Below, one piece after another: positions 34,600-47,225 of a stretch of DNA of 64,000 nucleotides (positions within the stretch are counted from its first letter, which is position 1; each line of letters begins with the position of its first letter). Both the position numbers and the translations under genes were made by a program. Source of the DNA: Telopea speciosissima. Taxonomy: Eukaryota > Streptophyta > Magnoliopsida > Proteales > Proteaceae. The stretch is taken from assembly GCF_018873765.1 (NCBI RefSeq), contig NC_057918.1:67622871-67686870 (forward strand), written 5' to 3'. Below the pieces are notes generated by a model, which searched no databases, was not told the origin of the DNA, and saw only the letters and a list, made by a program, of their open reading frames with translations.

Positions 34600-36733
34600 C
34601 CACTCCCACACCCAAGCTGAGTGGTGTGAGGGTGGTGAGTGTAGCTGCACACACCTCAGTGTGCCTCTCTTTCCAAACTCTCTGACCAACTGCCTTGGTT
34701 TTCTGTCTGGGCTTCTTCTCAGAAGCTCTCCTGCTCTGCTACCTATCTCTCTGTTCAGTCACTACTCTGTATCTCTGTCTGTGCCTCTGTCTCTGTTCAA
34801 CCGAACCAACTGACCTCTCTGTTGCCTGCCCAACTGATGGTCTACTCTCTCTGAAGCCTACCTGAACAACTACTGAACTGACATCTATCTTCTGTCTCCA
34901 GACTCTGTCCACAACTGTCCTGGCCCTCTGTCTAGTCTGGCTAGCTGATGCATGTGTCCTCTATGTGCCTCTGACTCTCCACATACTACACAAGGCCATC
35001 TGAGACTGGTCACTAGACTGTGACTGATGCTGTCTCTATTGTCTCTGCTGCTGTCTACTCATCTGCTGCCTCCTAGAACCTCTTCTAGGTTTCCTGGTTC
35101 TGGAGTATAAATAATCTCTCTGCTGCTGAGCAAGATGAGGGGAGAGAACTGTCCTACAGTGCTTGCCCCAATGTCCAAGCTGGTGACATCTGAGACACTC
35201 CACTGACTGTCTGCCTAGTGGTGCTATGGGAGTCCTCCCTCCATAGCTAGTGGATCCTACTCTCTGAGTGCACTCTGCACTCCTGTGTCCATACCCACTA
35301 CACCTGTGACAATACCCATGAAAATGTGACTGTCTCACTAGGGGCTGCCTGGGCCAACTGGGTGGTACTCTATGCCAACCTGTAGGAACCATCTGCCTCT
35401 GATAAGAAAATCTACTGAACCTGCCACGCCCAGCTAATCTCTAATATAGTCTGCTATATCTCCCTGTGCCACCATGTCTGCCCTGCCTCTGCTGGCCTCT
35501 ACCTCTGAACTCTGTACCTCTCCTCTGTATCTGCTGGGTGGTACCTCTGATCTGCCTCTGTTAAGGACTACCTCCACACTGTGCCTGGTGTGCTGGAGGT
35601 CTCATCTGCCTGTGCCTCTGATCTCTCTGTCTCTGTCTCCTCTGAGCTCTCTGTTGTGTCCTCCTCTGAGCTGTGCTAGTGCTCAGTCTCTGTGGCCTGC
35701 TCAAGTCTGTCTCTGCAGCTCTCCTAGATGACTCACCTTGCTCTGTAATAGAATCAAAACTAATGATGGGTGGTCTCTGACAATCTACAGACTGAGCTAG
35801 CTATCTATCAATATCTACAACCACAGATGGGATGGATGTCTGACTTCTATGAAGCTCATGCAACTGTGTCTGCAATGCTATGACCTCTGCCTGAAGTCCT
35901 CTACATCTCTCCTCAAGCTGACTATCACACAACTCCTGTACTGATGTCTCCAGTAATGATCTCAGGACTGTGCTGTCAGACTCTGACTGTCTGCAGTACA
36001 CACATCTACTACTCTCAAGCTTTGCCAACTGTGACCTCACAGCTGTAGTCTCCACCTGCAAACTGTTGTACATATCATCCCTCCTGATGACCTGAGCCTC
36101 TAGCTCCTCAACTATAACTGAGGACTCTCTCAGCTGTGCTCTCAAGGACTAGATGGTCTCTCTGGCATCTGTGAGATCTCTGGAGATCTCCTGGTGTCTA
36201 TCCCTCTCCAGTCTCAACTCACTGAGGTCAGATGTCAGCTCTCCTCTCCAGTCAATCTCTGCATCATCTACCTCATCATCAGACTCCTCATGTGAACTCT
36301 GAACCGCCATGCTCTCTCTCTCATCAGAAACCATACATACTGGCCTATCCACCTCTGTCTCTGAATGAAGAGAAGAACACTCTCCTGATCATCTACTACT
36401 TGCCTCTGATGCTGACTCATCTCCATATAAACTCTGTAATCTCTCCCACATGGCTTTGGCTGACCTACAAGCACTGACTCTAGCTCTGATGTTGTCACTC
36501 AATCCATCTACTATAAGAGCTTTGGCTTTGGAATCATATTTCATTTGTTTCTTTGACTTTTCATAGCCATTCTTGACAACCTGATGCACATCATAACCTC
36601 CTTCAGCTTCAATATATGAGTCCATCCTAGATCTCCAGAAAATATAATCTACACCATAGAAGATAGGTGCTCCAGAATCCAAAAATCTGGGATGTCCAAG
36701 GCTATCAACTCCTGCCATCACAACCAAGATCAC
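34600..36733 (-). pseudogene. gag gene of the gag-only element, copy 1
   Basis: The minus-strand frame starts near 36733 with a copia-type gag (DYIFWRSRMDSYIEAE, MWERLQSLYGDES). After a TGA at 36389-36391 it continues in frame through an acidic stretch to a TAG at 36149-36151. A coiled-coil-like region follows (36145-35801; LRAQLRESSVIVEELEAQV, LQTQLHELHRS). Two zinc knuckles lie at about 35330-35160, CHRCSGYGHRSAEC and CLRCHQLGHWGKHC, then an Arg/Gln-rich tail. Capsid, coiled coil and two CCHC knuckles are the layout of SIRE-like gag proteins. Copy 2 reads Ser at the first stop, so that stop arose in copy 1 by one base change. Confidence 0.8.
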
Positions 36734-36765
36734 CCTAAGCTGCTGAAACTAACTGCAGGGACCTT

Positions 36766-36777
36766 GCTCTGATACCA
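36766..36777 (-). other. tRNA primer-binding site
   Basis: The minus strand reads TGGTATCAGAGC, complementary to the 3' end of plant initiator tRNA-Met, just after the 5' LTR edge. The equivalent site in the duplicated copy (43100-43089) carries one change (TGGTATCAAAGC). Confidence 0.8.
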
Positions 36778-36779
36778 AT

Positions 36780-39343
36780 TGTTGAACAGTGATGGCCACT
36801 GAGAGGGGGGGTGAATCAGTGGACTCTAAAAATCTTTTCCCTCAACAGTTTCACTCCCAGTTCACCTGTTGAGATCTTTAACACTTACCACAACCACCCA
36901 CACAGTCTTCTCAAAAGACACACAGGCACATAATCACACTCTAAAAGCAATCTTGACTCAGTCTCATACAACCACAGTCACTGATACTGCTGCCAAGAGC
37001 TGCTAAACAAAGTGCTGCCAAGAGCTGCTATGTCAACTGTTGGAGATCCCTCACTCAAGCACATTGACTCAATCACAACTGGAGGATTTGAATACAAGCC
37101 ACAAAATCATAAACACACCCCAGCCAGACTCAAAGGCTCTACCAGGTGTGTACACCCATCCTACAAAAATGCACTTCTAACCAAAGCAAGCAAGCATCCA
37201 CAACACAGAGAAATACGTGCTTCGGCAAGTTGCCTACATGCACGGAGTAATGGTCACTTGGACCTCAGCATCTACTCATCACTAATTTTCCCGACATAAA
37301 ACTGAGAGGCCGCACCCACGGCAGATGATGTTTTAGTCACACCTATAACTCAGGACATCCGACCTGCTTCTATCCCTAAGTATAGAGACAAGGGTGTTAC
37401 CCCCAATGGTTTTTCCAGCACCCACTGGTAATCAGCAGTATGTCCAGATGGAACTGCACAACTCAATAAAAACAATTGGGCTTATACAAATGCCCTACAA
37501 TGAAATCCACATAGCATAGGTCTATGGCAGTGTAACCTAGCTAGCATATGCAATGAAAATACAGTATATCAAACACAACAAGCAATAAAGTGTAGAAAAT
37601 CTCACAACCATGCACTGTCTCTGATCACTGATGTCCGGTGATGGAGTCTAGCAACTCTGGTGGCTCACAGGAATTTTCAATTTCTCCCAATTTGATGGAG
37701 AATTGGAATCTTCAAGTGTGCTCTGTCACTGGAGTCCTGGAGTGGTTACTGGCAGTGTGGGAAACCACTGTTTTCTTCCTTTTCTTTCTTTTCCTTTCTT
37801 TTCCTTTCTTTTCTTTTCTCTTATTTTCCTTTCCTTTTTCTCTTTCTTTTCTTTTCTTTTCCCCTTTCCTTTCTTCTTTGTTTCCTCCACCAAATCTGAG
37901 ATGGGGCTTGAGATGAGGCTTCAAACTTCTTTTTCTTCTCTTCTTCTTTCTTTCTTTCTTCCTTCCTTCATTCTTCTTCCTTTCTCCTTCTTGTTTCTTC
38001 TTCCTTTTCTCTTTTCCCTCTTCCTTCTTGGCTGCAACCACCTAAAGAAGTTTTGGTTCTATGATTTTAGAATATCAATGGCATCAAAGAAGGGCTGGAG
38101 ACATGAGATAGAGAGGGAGACTCAAATCATAGATGCATACAACACCTCTTAGGGCTTAGGGCTGCAATCCCTTTTTTTTCTTCTTCCTTCTTTCTTTTTT
38201 CCTCTTCTTTTCCTTCTCCCTTTTTCTTCTATATTTCTCTCCACCGTTCTGTAGCTTCTTTTTCACTTAGAGAAGAAGAAGAACCATTTGTCTCTTCTTT
38301 GTACAAAAGATCAAGTAAAAGACTAAATAACCCTTTTTAGATGGGCCAATGGAATTTACATAAAAAGAATCTTCAATCAAGCATTGATTAAAATACTTCT
38401 CTTAAGGTAGAGAGAGATTGGCACAGTTTCCAAAGTGCTTTTAGAAGAACCAATCAAAAGCTTTTAAATGGAATCAAAGATTTTTTGAAAAGCTTTTTAA
38501 CTCATCCATTCACAACCTTCACGTGGGAGAGTAATGATTTCCTTTTTTTTAAAATCTCTTCAACTTTGATAATTTCAAAAAGAGCCTCTCTAACCTCACT
38601 TATTTATGTCATCATAGACATTAATTAAATTTATTTGCATTTAAACCTCTGTGACCAAAAAGTGATCTTAAGCTGCTGGCCGAGAGCAAAATTTGAAATC
38701 CAACTTTTCAGATTTGCTTCTAATTTGCGCATCCAAACGGAAAAAATCATAACTCCCTCATTTGAAGTCGGATTGATGAACCGTTTAAACCGATGGAAAG
38801 AGAACTCGACAAACTAAAATATTCATGTAGAATACTCCACCCATTTCTGTCAATATACCCTCCAAAAATACCGACGAACACGCTGCTAGTGCGGAAACCT
38901 ATAAAATCAACATTCTTAATGCACCTAGCCTTCACCCAAGGCTGTATAAGGCATCCAAACACTGCAATGAACAATCTCATGCTGCCACATAATCCCCGGA
39001 TGTTCCAATATCATTGCCAACATGCCACGACACTATCAAATGACCAAAATACCCTTGGATGACTCCCAAACACTATGGGACCTCTATATACACTACCATA
39101 CCCTTGTAATGATATCACTGCCGTAGTGAACACTGTAAGAACTACTAGGGATGGTGAGGACACAATCCAGTCACTGCCTGCACTGCCATAAGCATGTCTA
39201 CTCAACTAGAATGCTGCTTGACTGGCCTGAGCGTTGTAACTGCACCAAGATGCATTGTGTTGACCACAACAACACACATGCACTGTGTTGACAACAATGA
39301 CAACTAACACACAGTCACTGCCATCTGCACTGTGTGTTCAACA
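36780..39343 (-). repeat. 5' LTR of the gag-only element (copy 1)
   Basis: This LTR is the same length as the left one (2564 bp) and is aligned to it throughout, including the pyrimidine tract (37770-38035). Scattered substitutions separate the two LTRs, so the insertion is not brand new. Confidence 0.85.
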
Positions 39344-39348
39344 ATCAT

Positions 39349-40901
39349 ATGGTCTTTACACAAGCGTCTAGGCCAATGGGACCATGGGGGAGCACGCTTG
39401 GGTATCTACCTGAGGTAGAGGTGTCAACTCAAGGTGCATTGTGAGAGGGGAGTGGGAAACACCACCAAGTAGAGATCTTTTTCCCTTAATTAAATTATGC
39501 AAAAAAAAAAAAAAAAAATAGCTATCTTGGTCGTGTGGCCTACACTCCCAAACACAATCCCCTGAAATGACCGCTTCACCTGCCTGTAAAATGAAAAATC
39601 CCCGTCAAGGACCCTGCGCATCCCCTCATTGGCCCTGTGCTGGTGCAGGGGCCACGTGACTGGGCAGCATTCCCTTATAAGGCTCTGTTTGCTTCCAAGG
39701 GAAATTAAAAAGGAGAGTGAAAATTTTCAAACTTAAAAATGAAATGTAACTTTAATTGATAAGCATAATGATGATGCTTTTCAATGTAATTCTTATTTTA
39801 TTTTTCAAATCCAAGCAAAGTCAAGTGAATATTGCTAATTAAATATGAAATAATTTGAAGTTATTAATATAATTATGTGGGATAAAATTGGGCCAGTTTA
39901 GGTTTAGATTTGAACCAATTGTGGATCAATTCAATTTAAAACAAAAAAAAAAAAAACAGATTTTCTATTTGTGAAATGATTCGTTTTGCATCTGTATAAC
40001 CCCTCTTTGTTCATCTTGTCACTTGGGGTGAGGGCCAAAAATACCTTATTTCCCAAGGGCAATGAGACAATGTGATACAAATGGAAGACCACTCTATTGA
40101 GATTAATCTAAGACATGGCAGTTGATGGACCACTTGCCCCTACGCAACAAATGGATGAGGTTAAGTGTAGACTAGTAGTAGTAGTAGTAGTACTAGTAGT
40201 AGTAGTAGGAGAATTTTGTATTATTTCTAGACATACCTAGTGTTGGATTTTATTTTATTTATTTATGATCCTTTATTATGGATTGGGAGAAAAAGAATAT
40301 TATGACAACCCTTTTTAATCTAGAAAAGACTTGGTTGAGTTGAATGAACTCTAAAATTTCCAAGAGCATGGACACGCGCAAAGCCTCGACTTGATGACCC
40401 AAGAATTTGATAAGTGGAACTTTATTGATGGCTGAATGGATAGAAGAAAGACTCAAAGCTCTGAGTCTTAAAAAAGAAAGAGGACCCACAAAGGGGAAAA
40501 CAGAAAAGCTGATTCTTATCTCAAGTTTGGTTTTATAAGGGAAGGTGGGTGGGTGGCAAGAGCTTTGGTGATTTTAAACTGGAATCACAAAACAGAGTGA
40601 ATCACGTTGGGGACACACAAAAATAGGACCCTGATCTTCTACGGCCTTTGCCTGGAGCAGCTTTGTCTGGCGCAGATAGTGTCGCGCACAAAATAACCAT
40701 CTTACCCCGCTTGGGCAAGGCACCAGGCAGGGGTAAGCGGCCATTTCGTGTGCGACATTGTTCAGCGTCAGACAGGCCGCTCCAGCAAGCAGCCGTAGAA
40801 GATCTCGATTGACAAAAATAATTGGATAAAGAAATTTGTGTGGGAAGACCTTGTTGACTCTTGTCTCAATTTGCCTTGTAGGAGGGGTAAGAGACCTTGT
40901 A
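39349..40901. repeat. Host flank copy 1, also present at 45670-47225 and 61310-63010
   Basis: Non-coding. From left to right: GGTCTTTACACAAGCGTCTA, an A-run, a decayed Harbinger-like end (GGCTCTGTTTGCTTCC, about 39680), a longer A-run, an (AGT)n microsatellite (about 40171-40208), then a foldback element at 40633-40804. The third copy near 61310-63010 lacks the retrotransposon and the foldback. Short frames in the region, including 40259-40489, carry no family signature. Confidence 0.75.
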
Positions 40902-43056
40902 GGAGGTGTGCCCACTCCCACACCCAAGCTGAGTGGTGTGAGGGTGGTGAGTGTAGCTGCACACACCTCAGTGTGCCTCTCTTTCCAAACTCTCTGACCA
41001 ACTGCCTTGGTTTTCTGTCTGGGCTTCTTCTCAGAAGCTCTCCTGCTCTGCTACCTATCTCTCTGTTCAGTCACTACTCTGTATCTCTGTCTGTGCCTCT
41101 GTCTCTGTTCAACCGAACCAACTGACCTCTCTGTTGCCTGCCCAACTGATGGTCTACTCTCTCTGAAGCCTGCCTGAACAACTGCTGAACTAACATCTGT
41201 CTTCTGTCTCCAGACTCTGTCCACAACTGTCCTGGCCCTCTGTCTGGTCTGTCTAGTTGATGCCTATGTCCTCGGTGTGCCTCTGACTCTCCATATACTA
41301 CACAAGGCCATCTGAGACTGGTCACTAGACTGTGATCGATCTTTGTCTCTTTCTCTCTCTTCTTTGTCTACTCATCTCTTTGCCTCCTAGAACCTCTTCT
41401 AGGTTTCACTGGTTCTGGAGTATAAATAATCTCTCTGCTGCTGAGCAAGATGAGGGGAGAGAACTGTCCTACAGTGCTTGCCCCAATGTCCAAGCTGGTG
41501 ACATCTGAGACACTCCACTGACTGTCTGCCTAGTGGTGCTATGGGAGTCCTCCCTCCATAGCTAGTGGATCCTACTCTCTGAGTGCACTCTGCACTCCTG
41601 TGTCCATACCCACTGCACCTGTGACAATACCCATGAAAATGTGACTGTCTCACTAGGGGCTGCACAGGCCAGCTGGGTGGTACTCTATGCCAACTGTAGG
41701 AACCATCTGCCTACGATAAGAAAATCTCTTGAACTGCCCTTGACTAATCTCTAATATAGTCTGCTATATCTCCATGTGCCACCATGTCCGCCTGCCTCTG
41801 TGGCCTCTACCTCCGAACTCTGTACCTCTCTCTCTGTGTCTACTTTGGGTGGTACCTCGATCTGCCTACGTTAAGGACTACCTCCACCATTGTGCCTGGT
41901 GTCTTTGGAGGTCTCATCTGCACGTGCCTCGATCTCTCTGTCTCTGTCTCCTCTGAGCTCTCTGTTGTGTCCTCCTACAGGCTGTGCTAGTGCTCAGTCT
42001 CTGTGGCCTGCTCAAGTCTGTCTCTGTAGCTCTCCTAGATGACTCACCTTGCTCTGTAATAGAATCAGAACTAATGATGGGTGGTCTCTGACAATCTACA
42101 GACTGAGCTAGCTATCTATCAATATCTACAACCACAGATGGGATGGATGTCTGACTTCTATGAAGCTCATGCAACTGTGTCTGCAATGCTATGACCTCTG
42201 CCTGAAGTCCTCTACATCTCTCCTCAAGCTAACTATCACACAACTCAACTCTGTATCTTTGCTTCATCTCATTAATGATCTCGGATGGCTGTCTTTGTCG
42301 GACTACACGGTGTCATGTAGTACACACATCTACTACTCTCAAGCTTTGCCAACTGTGACCTCACAGCTGTAGTCTCCACCTGCAAACTGTTGTACATATC
42401 ATCCCTCCTGATGACCTGAGCCTCTAGCTCCTTAACTATAACTGAGGACTCTCTCAGCTGTGCTCTCAAGACTAGATGGTCTCTCTGGCATCTGTGAGAT
42501 CTCTGGAGATCTCCTGGTGTCTATCCCTCTCCAGTCTCAACTCACTGAGATCAGATGTTAGCTCTCCTCTCCAGTCAATCTCTGCATCATCTACCTCATC
42601 ATCAGACTCCTCATGTGAACTCTGAACCGCCATGTGAACTCTCTCATCAGAAACCATACATACTGGCCTATCCACCTCTGCCTCCGAATGAAGAGAAGAA
42701 CACTCTCCTGATGATCTACTACTTGCCTCTGATGCTGACTCATCTCCATATAAACTCTGTAATCTCTCCCACATGGCTTTGGCTGACCTACAAGCACTGA
42801 CTCTAGCTCTGATGTTGTCACTCAATCCATCTACTATAAGAGCTTTGGCTTTGGAATCAAATTTCATTTGTTTCTTTGACTTTCCACAGCCATTCTTGAC
42901 AACCTGATGCACATCATAACCTCCTTCAGCTCCAATATATGAGTCCATCCTACATCTCCAGAAAATATAATCTACACCATAGAAGATAGGTGCTCCAGAA
43001 TCAGAAAATCTGGGATGTCCAAGGCTATCAACTCCTGCCATCACAACCAAGATCAC
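40902..43056 (-). pseudogene. gag gene, duplicated copy 2 (truncated)
   Basis: The first 194 codons (43056-42472) are open and cover the capsid-like part and acidic stretch, with Ser where copy 1 has its first stop. The shared TAG (42472-42474) and several small indels then break the frame. The knuckle region is at 41665-41399, with the same two CCHC motifs. Many differences from copy 1 sit at CTG/CAG words. The gene ends at the duplication junction near 40902. Confidence 0.75.
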
Positions 43057-43102
43057 CCTAAGTTGCTGAAGCTAACTGCAGGGACCTTGCTTTGATACCA
43101 AT

Positions 43103-45664
43103 TGTTGAACAGTGATGGCCACTGAGAGGGGGGGTGAATCAGTGGACTCTAAAAATCTTTTCCCTCAACAGTTTCACTCCTAGTTCACCTGTTGAGATCT
43201 TTAACACTTACCACAACCACCCACACAGTCTTCTCAAAAGACACACAGGCACATAATCACACTCTAAAAGCAATCTTGACTCAGTCTCATACAACCACAG
43301 CCATCGATACATGCTGCCAAGAGCTAAACAAAGTGTCGCTAAGAGCTGCTATGTCAACGTTGGAGATCCCTTACTCAAGCACATTGACTCAATCACAACT
43401 GGAGGATCTGAATACAAGCCACAAAATCATAAACACACCCCAGCCAGACTCAAAGGCTCTACCAGGTGTGTACACCCATCCTACAAAAATGCACTTCTAA
43501 CCAAAGCAAGCAAGCATCCACAACACAGAGAAATACGTGCTTCGGCAAGTTGCCTACATGCACGGAGTAATGGTCACTTGGACCTCAGCATCTACTCATC
43601 ACTAATTTTCCCAACATAAAACTGAGAGGCCGCACCCACGGCAGATGATGTTTTAGTCACACCTATGACTCAGGACATCCGACCTGCTTCTATCCCTAAG
43701 TATAGAGACAAGGGTGTTATCCCCAATAGTTTTTCCAAAGACCCACCGGTAATCAAGATCGTGTCCGGATGCAATCGCACAACTCAATAAAAACAATTGG
43801 GCTTATACAAATGCCCTACAATGAAATCCACATAGCATAGGTCTATGGCAGTGTAACCTAGCTAGCATATGCAATGAAAATACAGTATATCAAACACAAC
43901 AAGCAATAAAGTGTAGAAAATCTCATAACCATGCACTGTCTCTGATCACTGATGTCCGGTGATGGAGTCTGGCAACTCTGGTGGCTCACAGAAATTTTCA
44001 ATTTCTCCTAATTTGATGGAGAACTGGAATCTTCAAGTGTGCTCTGTCACTGGAGTCCTGGAGTGGTTACTGGCAGTGTGGGAAACCACTGTTTTCTTCC
44101 TTTTCTTTCTTTTCCTTTCTTTTCCTTTCCTTTCTTTTCTCTTATTTTCCTTTCCTTTTTCTCTTTCTTTTCTTTTCTTTTCCCCTTTCCTTTCTTCTTT
44201 GTTTCCTCCACCAAATCTGAGATGGGGCTTGAGATGAGGCTTCAAACTTCTTTTTCTTCTCTGCTTCTTTCTTTCTTTCTTCCTTCCTTCATTCTTCTTC
44301 CTTTCTCCTTCTTGTTTCTTCTTCCTTTTCTCTTTTCCCTCTTCCTTCTTGGCTGCAACCACCTAAAGAAGTTTTGGTTCTATGATTTTAGAATATCAAT
44401 GGCATCAAGGAAGGGCTGGAGACATGAGATAGAGAGGGAGACTCAAATCATAGATGCATACAACACCTCTTAGGGCTTAGGGCTGCAATCCCTTTTTTTT
44501 TCTTCTACCTTCTTTCTTTTTTCCTCTTCTTTTCCTTCTCCCTTTTTCTTCTATATTTCTCTCCACCGTTCTGTAGCTTCTTTTTCACTTAGAGAAGAAG
44601 AAGAACCATTTCTCTCTTCTTTGTACAAAAGATCAAATAAAAGACTAAATAACCCTTTTTAGATGGGCCAATGGAATTTACATAAAAAGAATCTTCAATC
44701 AAGCATTGATTAAAATACTTCTCTTAAGGTAGAGAGAGATTGGCACAGTTTCCAAAGTGCTTTTAGAAGAACCAATCAAAAGCTTTTAAATGGAATCAAA
44801 GATTTTTTGAAAAGCTTTTTAACTCATCCATTCACAACCTTCACGTGGGAGAGTAATGATTTCCTTTTTTTTTAAATCTCTGCAACTTTGATAATTTCAA
44901 AAAGAGCCTCTCTAACCTCACTTATTTATGTCATCATAGACATTAATTAAATTTATTTGCATTTAAACCTCTGTGACCAAAAAGTGATCTTAAGCTGCTG
45001 GCCGAGAGCAAAATTTGAAATCCAACTTTTTAGATTTGCTTCTAATTTGCGCATCCAAACGGAAAAAATCATAACTCCCTCATTTGAAGTCGGATTGATG
45101 AACCGTTTAAACCGATAGAAAGACGACTCGACAAAATAAAATATTCATGTAGAATACTCCACCCATTTCTGTCAATATACCCTCCAAAAATACTGACAAA
45201 CATGCTGCTAGTGCGGAAACCTATAAAATCAACATTCTTAATGCACCTAGCCTTCACCCAAGGCTGTATAAGGCATCCAAACACTGCAATGAACAATCTC
45301 ATGCTGCCACATAATCCCCGGATGTTCCAATATCATTGCCAACATGCCACGACACTATCAAATGACCAAAATACCCTTGGATGACTCCCAAACACTATGG
45401 GACCTCTTATACACTACCATACCCTTGTAATGATATCACGCCGTAGTGAACCTGTAAGAACTACTAGGGATGGTGATGACACAATCCATCCTTTGCCGCA
45501 CCGCCATAAGCATGTCTACTCAACTAGAATCTTTGCTTGGCGCCTCGAGCGTTGTAAGCGCACCAAGATGCATTGTGTTGACCACAACAACACACATGCA
45601 CCGTGTGTTGACAACAATGACAACCAACACACGATCACGCCATCTGCGCTTTGTGTGTTCAACA
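43103..45664 (-). repeat. Duplicated LTR, copy 2
   Basis: This 2562-bp LTR is bounded by TGTTGAACA and TGTTCAACA like the others, with the pyrimidine tract at 44090-44355. It is followed by ATCAC (45665-45669), which preserves the original target-site duplication better than copy 1. Differences from copy 1 are concentrated at its two ends, especially 43300-43370, 43735-43780 and 45430-45660. Confidence 0.85.
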
Positions 45665-46260
45665 ATCACATGGTCTTTACACAAGCGTCTAGGCCAATGG
45701 GGCCATGGGGGAGCACGCTTGGGTATCTACCTGGGGTAGAGGTGTCAACTCAAGGTGCCTTGTGAGAGGGGAGTGGGAAACACCACCAAGTAGAGATCTT
45801 TTTCCCTTAATTAAATTATGCAAAAAAAAAAAAAAAATAGCTATCTTGGTCGTGTGGCCTACACTCCCAAACACAATCCCCTGAAATGACCGCTTCACCT
45901 GCCTGTAAAATGAAAAATCCCCGTCAAGGACCCTGCGCATCCCCTCATTGGCCCTGTGCTGGTGCAGGGGCCACGTGACTGGGCAGCATTCCCTTATAAG
46001 GCTCTGTTTGCTTCCAAGGGAAATCAAAAAGGAGAGTGAAAATTTTCAAACTTAAAAATGAAATGTAACTTTAATTGATAAGCATAATGATGATGCTTTT
46101 CAATGTAATTCTTATTTTATTTTTCAAATCCAAGCAAAGTCAAGTGAATATTGCTAATTAAATATGAAATAATTTGAAGTTATTAATATAATTATGTGGG
46201 ATAAAATTGGGCCAGTTTAGGTTTAGATTTGATCCAATTGTGGATCAATTCAATTTAAAA

Positions 46261-46296
<36 letters not shown>

Positions 46297-46956
46297 AGAT
46301 TTTCTATTTGTGAAATGATTCGTTTTGCATCTGTATAACCCCTCTTTGTTCATCTTGTCACTTGGGGTGAGGGCCAAAAATACCTTATTTCCCAAGGGCA
46401 ATGAGACAATGTGATACAAATGGAAGACCACCCTATTGAGATTAATCTAAGACATGGCAGTTGAAGGACCACTTGCCCCTACGCAACAAATGGATGAGGT
46501 TAAGTGTAGATTAGTAGTAGTAGTAGTAGTAGGAGAATTTTGTATTATTACTAGACATACCTAGTGTTAGATTTTATTTTATTTATTTATGATCCTTTAT
46601 TATGGATTGGGAGAAAAAGAATATTATGACAACCCTTTTTAATCTAGAAAAGACTTGGTTGAGTTGAATGAACTCTAAAATTTCCAAGAGCATGGACACG
46701 CGCAAAGCCTCGACTTGATGACCCAAGAATTTGATAAGTGGAACTTTATTGATGGCTGAATGGATAGAAGAAAGACTCAAAGCTCTCAGTCTTAAAAAAG
46801 AAAGAGGACCCACAAAGGGGAAAACAGAAAAGCTGATTCTTATCTCAAGTTTGGTTTTATAAGGGAAGGTGGGTGGGTGGCAAGAGCTTTGGTGATTTTA
46901 AACTGGAATCACAAAACAGAGTGAATCACGTTGGGGACACACAAAAATAGGACCCT

Positions 46957-47129
46957 GATCTTCTACGGCCTGCTGCCTGGAGCAGCTTGTCTGGCGCAGA
47001 TAGTGTCGCGCACAAAATAACCATCTTACCCCGCTTGGGCAAGGCACCAGGCAGGGGGTAAGCGGCCATTTCGTGTGCGACATTGTCTGCGTCAGACAGG
47101 CCGCTCCAGGCAGCAGGCCGTAGAAGATC
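46957..47129. mobile_element. 173-bp foldback element
   Basis: GATCTTCTACGGCCTGCTGC at 46957 is the exact complement of the end at 47129, and pairing continues imperfectly for about 60 bp toward a short loop. The single strand would form a long hairpin. The unit 1 copy is at 40633-40804. The paralogous flank at about 62930 lacks it. I see no convincing target-site duplication, so the superfamily is open. Confidence 0.65.
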
Positions 47130-47225
47130 TCGATTGACAAAAATAATTGGATAAAGAAATTTGTGTGGGAAGACCTTGTTGACTCTTGTCTCAATTTGCC
47201 TTGTAGGAGGGGTAAGAGAGCTTGA

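Larger units (their letters stand above)
28078..39343 (-). mobile_element. Gag-only LTR retrotransposon (TR-GAG type), 11.3 kb including a nested LTR
   Basis: The LTRs of 2564 bp lie at 28078-30641 and 36780-39343; the minus-strand termini are TGTTGAACA...TGTTCAACA. On the minus strand the primer site TGGTATCAGAGC (36777-36766), complementary to initiator tRNA-Met, lies two bases after the 5' LTR. The polypurine tract CCAAAGGGGGAGAT lies directly before the 3' LTR (about 30655-30642). Flanks are ATCAC (28073-28077) and ATCAT (39344-39348); the duplicated right flank at 45665 still reads ATCAC. Internally only gag is found, with no protease, integrase or reverse transcriptase, so it must have relied on a partner element. 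A solo LTR is nested at 31261-34111. Confidence 0.88.
34590..47225. repeat. Tandem duplication of about 6.3 kb: gag + LTR + flank
   Basis: Unit 1 (34590-40901) and unit 2 (40902-47225) are in the same order and orientation. Each holds gag, primer site, a complete LTR, and about 1.5 kb of host flank. The offset is 6312-6323 throughout (for example LTR starts 36780 and 43103; LTR ends 39343 and 45664). The junction near 40895-40902 joins flank (GGGGTAAGAGACCTTG) directly to internal gag sequence (GGAGGTGTGCCCAC), with GGAGG-like microhomology. Because the host flank is included, the duplication post-dates insertion of the element. Confidence 0.9.

Noticed and set aside
34574..36500. Plus-strand frames such as 34574-34813 and 35474-35731
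   Set aside because: They are shadows of the minus-strand gag gene; the zinc knuckles and coiled coil are on the minus strand.
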